This document shows, one piece after another, positions 58,602-64,000 of a stretch of 64,000 bases of DNA. Position numbers and translations under genes: made by a program. Under the pieces are notes generated by a model. The model made no database searches. It had not been told where the DNA came from and saw only the letters and a list, made by a program, of their open reading frames with translations. The DNA is from Pseudomonadota bacterium (GTDB taxonomy: Bacteria > Pseudomonadota > Gammaproteobacteria > Steroidobacterales > Steroidobacteraceae). The stretch covers positions 1-64,000 of the forward strand of contig JAEYUC010000106.1 in assembly GCA_023433705.1 (NCBI GenBank). Direction: 5' to 3'. The stretch's first letter is position 1. The number at the start of each line of letters is the position of its first letter.

Positions 58602-59972
58602 ATGACTCGCAAACTACTTTCGATCGCGGTCGCAGCCGCCATGGCCGGCGCCACCGCGCTCACGCCGCGCCCGGCGCTCGCCCAGAACCCCGACGTCGAC
58701 GCGCTCAAGGCGCAGCTTGCCGAGCTCTCGGCGAAGATCGAGCAGCTCGAACAGGCGCAATCGCAGACGAAGAGGACGGTCGACGAAGCGCAGTCCACTG
58801 CCGACCGCACCGCCGACGTCGTCGCGCAGGAAAAGTCGCGGCTGTCCTTCGCGGGCGACCTGCGCTATCGGAACGAAACCTTTGACGTGCAGTACGTGGA
58901 TCGCAACCGCAATCGCGACCGCGTGCGCGCGCGGCTCAATGCGACGTACCGCGTGAACGACTCCGTGACCGGCGTCATCGGCATCGCGACCGGCGGACCG
59001 GATCCGCGCTCATCCAACCAGACACTGACCGACCAGAACTCGCGCAAGGACTTCGAGCTGGACCTTGCCTACGTGACCTGGGCGCCGGGCGCCGCATGGC
59101 GAGTGCACGCCGGCAAGCAGCGTTATCCCTGGCAGCGCAGCGGCAGCCTGTTCTTCGATGGCGACGTCAATCCCGAAGGCATCGCAGTCAACTATTCGAA
59201 GGGCAACTTCTTCGCCGGTGTGTTCTACGACTGGCTTTCCGAGCGCGCGTTGTCGTTCAGCAATCCGACGACGGGCACCAACACCGACACGGTGATGTTC
59301 GGTGCGCAGGTTGGTTATCGCATCCCGATTTCGGATTCGGTGCGGCTGACCCTCGCGGGAACGTATTTCGACGTGGATGGAGTGCAGGGCTTCAATCCGT
59401 TCTTCGGCGGTAGTTCGTTCGGCAACACGACGACGACCGCAGGGTGCAATCGCGCGCTGGCGGCGAACGTGGCCTGTTCATTGTCCGACTTCGACATCGC
59501 GCAGGTCTTCGGTGATCTCACGGCGACCGTGGGCGGCCGTCCGCTGCGTTTCTTCGCCGACTACGCGAAGAACCTCGAGGCGGAGGTGAACCCGGTCGCG
59601 GGGGAGAAGCTCGACACCGCGCTCGCGGCCGGTGTGAGCTACGGCGCCGCGGGTTCCGCGGCCGGGACCTGGGAGTTCGGCGTGTTGTGGCAGAAGGTCG
59701 AGAAGGATGCGCTGTTCGGCCAGCTCGTCGATTCCGACTTCGGCGACGGCAACACCGATTCGAGCGGATTCGTGCTGCGCGGCGGATACACCGTGGCGCG
59801 CAACTGGACGATCAACGCGACGTTGTTCCTCAACGAACTGTCGAACGATGTGCCGCAGAGCGTGACGGTGTTCAACGAAGCGACGGCGGAGCCGTTCGAT
59901 ACGCAGGTGATCTCGGGCATCACGGACCGCGAGTACAAGCGGTTGCAGCTCGATCTGAACTTCAAGTTCTAG
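58602..59972 (+). CDS. Putative porin in the pst operon
   Basis: A 456-residue outer-membrane protein. Signal peptide 1-27 (AAAMAGATALTPRPALAQ), then a coiled-coil (LKAQLAELSAKIEQLEQAQS), as in trimeric porins that reach toward peptidoglycan, and a barrel ending LQLDLNFKF with a terminal Phe. Family resembles the putative-porin group (PF16930). Its place between pstS and pstC suggests phosphate entry, similar in role to OprP/OprO but not obviously homologous. Confidence 0.82.
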   Translation: MTRKLLSIAVAAAMAGATALTPRPALAQNPDVDALKAQLAELSAKIEQLEQAQSQTKRTVDEAQSTADRTADVVAQEKSRLSFAGDLRYRNETFDVQYVDRNRNRDRVRARLNATYRVNDSVTGVIGIATGGPDPRSSNQTLTDQNSRKDFELDLAYVTWAPGAAWRVHAGKQRYPWQRSGSLFFDGDVNPEGIAVNYSKGNFFAGVFYDWLSERALSFSNPTTGTNTDTVMFGAQVGYRIPISDSVRLTLAGTYFDVDGVQGFNPFFGGSSFGNTTTTAGCNRALAANVACSLSDFDIAQVFGDLTATVGGRPLRFFADYAKNLEAEVNPVAGEKLDTALAAGVSYGAAGSAAGTWEFGVLWQKVEKDALFGQLVDSDFGDGNTDSSGFVLRGGYTVARNWTINATLFLNELSNDVPQSVTVFNEATAEPFDTQVISGITDREYKRLQLDLNFKF

Positions 59973-59978
59973 GACGAA

Positions 59979-60005
59979 AGGGGACAGATTTCAAATCTGT
60001 CCCCT
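59979..60005. repeat. Perfect 13-bp hairpin, REP-like sequence
   Basis: AGGGGACAGATTT and its exact complement are separated by a single base, starting 7 bases after the porin stop. GGGGACAGATTTnnn...TCTGTCCCC is a widely scattered intergenic repeat in Proteobacteria, often linked with REP-associated transposases. A partial copy (TCTGTCCCC) is at 52278-52286. Here it may also reduce read-through from pstS-porin into pstC. Confidence 0.65.
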
Positions 60006-60063
60006 CCCGACGCGCGCGTATTCACGAGCCTGTAACAAAGCCCCGTCAAAGTACGGGCACATC

Positions 60064-61452
60064 ATGACTCCCGCGAGCCTGCTCATCATGCTGGCCCTGC
60101 TTTCGGTGGGCGCCTTCTGGATCGGCAAATCCCGATCTCTCGCCCTCGTGGGCGGGAGCCGCGGGGTGCGCCAGCTGCACTCGCTGCCCAGTCACTACGG
60201 GTTCATGACGGCGTTGTGGTGTGCGTTGCCCGCGCTCGCCGTCGTCGGGCTCTGGCTGGCGTTCCAGGACGCGATCATCCTGCGGCTCGTCACCAGCGAG
60301 ATGCCCCATACCGTCCGCGCAGCGCCGCCGAGCGAGTTGTCGCTGGTGCTCAACGACGTGCGCAACCTGGTCGCGAACAACGTGCCCGCGGAGAGCGTCA
60401 GCGAAGCGGTGCGGGCAGCGGCGGAGCGGTACGTCGAACTGCGATACGTGAGCCGCATGGCGCTCACCGTCCTCGTGCTGGCGATGGCCATCGCCGCGAC
60501 GCTGGTAGTCAGGGCGCGCATCTCGCCGCAGGTCCGCGCGCGCAACGGCGTCGAGCGCGTAGTCGAGTGGCTGCTGATCGGCTGTTCGACCATCGCCGTG
60601 TTCACGACGGTCGGAATCGTCGCCTCGGTGGCGTTCGAAGCGTTTCGGTTCTTCTCGTTCGTGTCGCCGATCGATTTCCTGTTCGGCACCTCGTGGAGCC
60701 CGCAGATGGCCATTCGCGCGGACCAGGTCGGTTCGTCGGGTTCGTTCGGCGCCGTGCCGCTGTTCGCGGGCACGCTGCTGATCTCGTTCGTCGCGATGAT
60801 CATCGCGGTGCCGATCGGCCTGTTCTCGGCCATCTACCTCGCCGAATATGCCCATCCGGGATTCCGCACCTGGGCGAAGCCGCTGCTCGAGGTGCTCGCG
60901 GGTGTGCCTACCGTCGTGTACGGATTCTTCGCGGCGCTCACCGTGGGTCCTGCGCTGCGCGGCTGGGGCGAGGGCATCGGCCTCGACGTCGCGTCGGAAA
61001 GCGCACTCGCGGCGGGACTCGTCATGGGCATCATGATCATCCCGTTCGTGTCCTCGCTCGCGGACGACATGATCCGCGCCGTACCGCAGAGCCTGCGCGA
61101 CGGCGCATACGCATTGGGCGCGACGCGCTCGGAGACGATCCGGCAGGTGGTGATGCGCGCGGCGCTGCCCGGCATCGTGGGTGGCGTGTTGCTCGCGGTG
61201 TCGCGCGCGATCGGCGAGACCATGATCGTCGTGATGGCCGCGGGCCTCGCCGCGAATCTCACCGCGAACCCGCTCGAGGCCGTGACCACCGTGACCGTGC
61301 AGATCGTGACGCTGCTGGTCGGCGACCAGGAGTTCGACAGCCCGAAGACGCTCGCGGCCTTCGCGCTCGGACTGGTGTTGTTCCTGGTCACTCTGGCGCT
61401 CAACGTGCTCGCGCTCCACATCGTGCGGAAATACCGTGAACAGTACGAGTGA
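60064..61452 (+). CDS. pstC: Phosphate ABC transporter permease PstC
   Basis: A 462-residue permease, the long PstC type with an extra N-terminal membrane segment and periplasmic region (residues 1-170). The transport domain has GTLLISFVAMIIAVPIGLFS and the EAA-loop region ALGATRSETIRQVVMRAALP, which contacts PstB. It overlaps the pstA start by 17 bases. Confidence 0.92.
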   Translation: MTPASLLIMLALLSVGAFWIGKSRSLALVGGSRGVRQLHSLPSHYGFMTALWCALPALAVVGLWLAFQDAIILRLVTSEMPHTVRAAPPSELSLVLNDVRNLVANNVPAESVSEAVRAAAERYVELRYVSRMALTVLVLAMAIAATLVVRARISPQVRARNGVERVVEWLLIGCSTIAVFTTVGIVASVAFEAFRFFSFVSPIDFLFGTSWSPQMAIRADQVGSSGSFGAVPLFAGTLLISFVAMIIAVPIGLFSAIYLAEYAHPGFRTWAKPLLEVLAGVPTVVYGFFAALTVGPALRGWGEGIGLDVASESALAAGLVMGIMIIPFVSSLADDMIRAVPQSLRDGAYALGATRSETIRQVVMRAALPGIVGGVLLAVSRAIGETMIVVMAAGLAANLTANPLEAVTTVTVQIVTLLVGDQEFDSPKTLAAFALGLVLFLVTLALNVLALHIVRKYREQYE

Positions 61453-62743
61453 GCCACGGCGCACCGCGCGCGAGACCCAGGCCATCGTCGAACGGGGCCT
61501 GAAACGCCGTTACCGGGCGGAGTGGCGGTTCCGCCTGTACGGTCTCGCCGCCGTGACCGCCGGCATGGCATTCCTCTTCTATCTGTTCTTCGTGATCTTT
61601 TCGAACGGCATCGGCGCGTTCCGGCAGGCGCAGATCCGGCTGCCCGTCTACTTCGATCCGGAGGTCATCGACCCGGCGGGTACGGCCAGGCCGGAGGATC
61701 TGCGTGCCGCAAACTACCAGGCGCTGATCCGCGCCTCGCTCGAGGCGCGATTTCCCGAAGCGGAAGGGCGTGCGGCAAAACGCGAGCTCGCCCGGCTGAT
61801 CAGCAGCAGCGCGGCTTTCGATCTTCAAGGCGAAGTCATGTCGAACCCCGCGCTCATCGGCGAAACCGGAGAACGCTGGCTGCTCGCGAGCGACGCCGTC
61901 GATCTCCTGCGCAAGGGCCACGTCGATCGTTCGCTCTCCGAGGACCAGCGGCCGCTGTCCGACCGGCAACTCGCCTGGGCCGACGCGCTCGCCGCCGACG
62001 GAGCTCTCGCGCTCCGGTTCAACAAGACCTTCCTCACCGGTGGCGATTCGCGGGAGCCGGAAAAGGCGGGCATCCGGGGCGCGGTCGTGGGCTCGTTCTA
62101 CACGCTCGTGCTCACGCTGCTGCTTTCGTTCCCGATCGGCGTGGCGGCGGCTATCTACCTCGAGGAATTCGCGCGCCGCAACCGCTGGACGGATCTCATC
62201 GAGGTGAACATCAACAACCTCGCCGCGGTGCCGTCGATCGTATTCGGCCTGCTGGGTCTCGCGGTGTTCATCGGCTTCTTCGGATTGCCGCGCTCGGCGC
62301 CGCTGGTCGGCTCGCTGGTGCTCACGCTGCTCACGTTGCCCACCATCATCATCGCGTCGCGCGCGGCGCTGAAGGCCGTTCCGCCTTCGATCCGCGAGGC
62401 CGCGCTCGGCATGGGCGCGTCGAAGGTCCAGACAGTGATGCATCACGTCCTGCCGCTCGCGCTGCCGGGCATGCTGACGGGCACGATCATCGGCATGGCG
62501 CGCGCGCTCGGCGAGTCGGCGCCATTACTCATGATCGGCATGGTGGCCTTCATCGTGGACATACCCCAGGGGTTCACTGACGCGGCCACGGCGCTGCCCG
62601 TGCAGGTGTTTCTCTGGTCCGATTCGCCCGAGCGCGGATTCGTCGAGAAAACCTCGGGCGCCATCATCGTGCTGCTGGCCTTCCTGGTGGTCATGAACAC
62701 GGCGGCGGTTATCCTTCGCAAACGCTTCGAACGTCGGTGGTGA
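61436..62743 (+). CDS. pstA: Phosphate ABC transporter permease PstA
   Basis: A 435-residue permease, longer than E. coli PstA because of an N-terminal DUF3333-type region (about 1-200) seen in many Proteobacteria. Permease core: GSFYTLVLTLLLSFPIGVAA and EAALGMGASKVQTVMHHVLP. The start lies within the end of pstC; pstB begins 4 bases after its stop. Confidence 0.92.
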   Translation: MNSTSEPRRTARETQAIVERGLKRRYRAEWRFRLYGLAAVTAGMAFLFYLFFVIFSNGIGAFRQAQIRLPVYFDPEVIDPAGTARPEDLRAANYQALIRASLEARFPEAEGRAAKRELARLISSSAAFDLQGEVMSNPALIGETGERWLLASDAVDLLRKGHVDRSLSEDQRPLSDRQLAWADALAADGALALRFNKTFLTGGDSREPEKAGIRGAVVGSFYTLVLTLLLSFPIGVAAAIYLEEFARRNRWTDLIEVNINNLAAVPSIVFGLLGLAVFIGFFGLPRSAPLVGSLVLTLLTLPTIIIASRAALKAVPPSIREAALGMGASKVQTVMHHVLPLALPGMLTGTIIGMARALGESAPLLMIGMVAFIVDIPQGFTDAATALPVQVFLWSDSPERGFVEKTSGAIIVLLAFLVVMNTAAVILRKRFERRW

Positions 62744-62747
62744 AAGC

Positions 62748-63641
62748 ATGGAGAGTGCGGTGCAGTTGAAACGTGCGGCAATCGATCCGAGAGCGGGCGC
62801 GCACGTTCCGGAGGCAGGAGAGCGGCGTGAGCCGGTGCGTGAGCGGGCGGAGGCGGGCAAGACCGTCGGCACCATCGCCGTTGACGACCCGATCTTCAGC
62901 TGCCGCGACGTCGATGTTTTCTACGGCGAGAAACACGCCATCCGGAAGGTGAGCATCGACATCGCGAGGAACCAGGTGCTCGCGATGATCGGGCCTTCGG
63001 GCTGTGGCAAGTCGACGTTCCTGCGCTGCCTCAACCGCATGAACGACACCATCGCGGGCGCGCGGGTCGAGGGGAGCATCCTGCTCGACGGCAAGGATAT
63101 CCACGAAAGGAAGCAGGACGTCGTGCAACTGCGCGCGCGGGTCGGCATGGTGTTCCAGAAGCCGAACCCGTTTCCGAAGTCGATCTACGAAAACGTCGCG
63201 TACGGACCGCGTATCCACGGCCTCGCGGGCGACCGCGTCGAACTCGACGAAATCGTGCACGACACGCTGCGGCGCGCGGGGTTGTGGGAGGAGGTGAAGG
63301 ACAGACTCGACCACCCGGGGACATCGCTGAGCGGTGGCCAGCAACAGCGCTTGTGCATCGCGCGCACCATTGCCGTGAATCCCGAGGTGATCCTCATGGA
63401 CGAGCCGTGTTCGGCGCTCGATCCGATCGCCACCGCGCGCATCGAGGACCTCATGGAGGAATTGCGGCAGAGCTACGCAATCGTGATCGTGACACATTCG
63501 ATGCAACAAGCCGCGCGAGTGTCGCAGCGCACCGCGTATTTCCACCTGGGCGATCTCGTCGAGGTCGGCGAGACGGATCGCGTCTTCACGAATCCGCGCC
63601 ACCGGCTCACCGAGGACTACATCACCGGGCGCTTCGGCTGA
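62748..63641 (+). CDS. pstB: Phosphate ABC transporter ATPase PstB
   Basis: A 297-residue ATPase powering PstCA. Walker A GPSGCGKSTF, Q-loop VFQKPNPFPKSIYENV, signature LSGGQQQRLCIAR, Walker B VILMDEPCSALD and the switch VTHSMQQA. The N-terminal 45 residues (VQLKRAAIDPRAGAHVPEAG) are an unusual charged extension before the normal domain starts at IFSCRDVDVFYG. Confidence 0.94.
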   Translation: MESAVQLKRAAIDPRAGAHVPEAGERREPVRERAEAGKTVGTIAVDDPIFSCRDVDVFYGEKHAIRKVSIDIARNQVLAMIGPSGCGKSTFLRCLNRMNDTIAGARVEGSILLDGKDIHERKQDVVQLRARVGMVFQKPNPFPKSIYENVAYGPRIHGLAGDRVELDEIVHDTLRRAGLWEEVKDRLDHPGTSLSGGQQQRLCIARTIAVNPEVILMDEPCSALDPIATARIEDLMEELRQSYAIVIVTHSMQQAARVSQRTAYFHLGDLVEVGETDRVFTNPRHRLTEDYITGRFG

Positions 63642-63784
63642 CCGCGGGAACTAGTTAGGGACGCCTGTCCCGGTCGAGCGCCGGTCTCATCGATTTGTCC
63701 GAAAGTGGTTCTACCGCCACGGCCCGCCGCTTTCCAGACTCTGCGCGCGCATCGCACCGATGCCGGGTACACAAGGAGAGTCAC

Positions 63785-64000
63785 ATGAAGATATTCACTC
63801 GTTCGCTGTGGGCCTGCGCGGCGGCGCTGGTCCTTGCGACGCAGGGCCAGGCGCAGACCATCGCCGGACTCGGGGGCGACCGGGATTATGGCGCCGACAG
63901 CCGCTGGGTCGCCACGTGGAGCGCCGCGCCGCTCGCCCCTGGGCCTCTCACCATCGACTCGATATTTCCGATCGAAGACCGCAACCGGTCCTTCGATAAC
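63785..64000 (+). CDS. Secreted SGNH/GDSL-like hydrolase, cut by window end
   Basis: The frame is open to the last base, so only the first 72 residues are seen. A signal peptide (LWACAAALVLATQGQAQ) is followed by SRWVATWSAAPLAPGPLTID. W-V-A-T-W-S-A-A-P is the opening strand of many secreted SGNH esterases. The catalytic Ser motif is not within the visible part. AAGGAG lies 8 bases before ATG 63785. The 143-base gap from pstB holds no other feature I can support. Confidence 0.7.
   Translation, partial: MKIFTRSLWACAAALVLATQGQAQTIAGLGGDRDYGADSRWVATWSAAPLAPGPLTIDSIFPIEDRNRSFDN

Noticed and set aside
60026..60046. CTGTAAC...CGTCAA before pstC as a fourth Pho box.
   Set aside because: The two halves are 13 bases apart instead of 11, so it does not fit PhoB spacing.
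1..64000. CRISPR arrays, tRNA and rRNA genes.
   Set aside because: No regularly spaced repeats and no tRNA-like cloverleaf with a T-loop box were noticed by eye. A covariance-model scan would settle it.

Overview
The window is GC-rich chromosomal DNA from a Gammaproteobacterium. It carries PhoB/PhoR/PstSCAB, DusA, a RluF-type pseudouridine synthase, TsaB, DsbB, DapE, class I polyhydroxyalkanoate (PHA) synthase, GTP-dependent PEP carboxykinase and a Xanthomonas/Caulobacter-type TonB-dependent receptor. A Steroidobacteraceae/Nevskiales-like host fits this set, but that is inference from gene content only.

Layout: (1) 1-12.1 kb, host genes: two orphan histidine kinases (one cut by the window edge, one with a MASE4 sensor), small membrane/lipoproteins, a methyltransferase, a pseudouridine synthase, and a divergent GntR/UTRA regulator and TonB receptor pair with an operator-like region between them. 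(2) 12.24-28.81 kb, an integrated element lodged in the 5' end of dusA. The left edge keeps a 24-codon remnant of the original dusA start. The right edge has a tyrosine integrase next to intact dusA, whose first codons are now supplied by the element. A 24-bp imperfect repeat (20/24) marks both ends. (3) 28.75-37.7 kb, dusA, a DUF985 cupin, M28 peptidase, FHA-fused nucleotide cyclase, PEPCK and a PHA operon (phaC, hydrolase, phasin-like). (4) 37.9-46.6 kb, a surface locus of three secreted proteins (two with DUF11-type repeats) and a 1946-residue DUF11/OmpA/beta-barrel protein. (5) 46.7-64 kb, a DinG-type helicase, tsaB, phoBR-phoU, dsbB, a Pit transporter with its DUF47 partner, dapE, and pstS-porin-pstC-pstA-pstB, with Pho-box-like sites before phoB, before pstS and near pit.

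The element reads as a phage satellite (PICI-like). Its right half has integrase, an AlpA-like HTH protein, a protein ending in an SSB-type tail, a primase-helicase, an iteron/hairpin-rich origin candidate and a lone terminase small subunit, with no capsid, portal, tail or large-terminase gene. Its left half, visibly more AT-rich, is cargo that looks like anti-phage defence: a dCMP-deaminase-like protein, five proteins with restriction-nuclease-like (PD-(D/E)XK) signatures, a HEPN protein, a DUF2971 protein, a ParB/Srx-like protein and a trypsin-like protease. The best candidates for undescribed systems are the three-nuclease operon at 15.6-17.9 kb and the nuclease-helical protein plus protease module at 18.5-21.5 kb.
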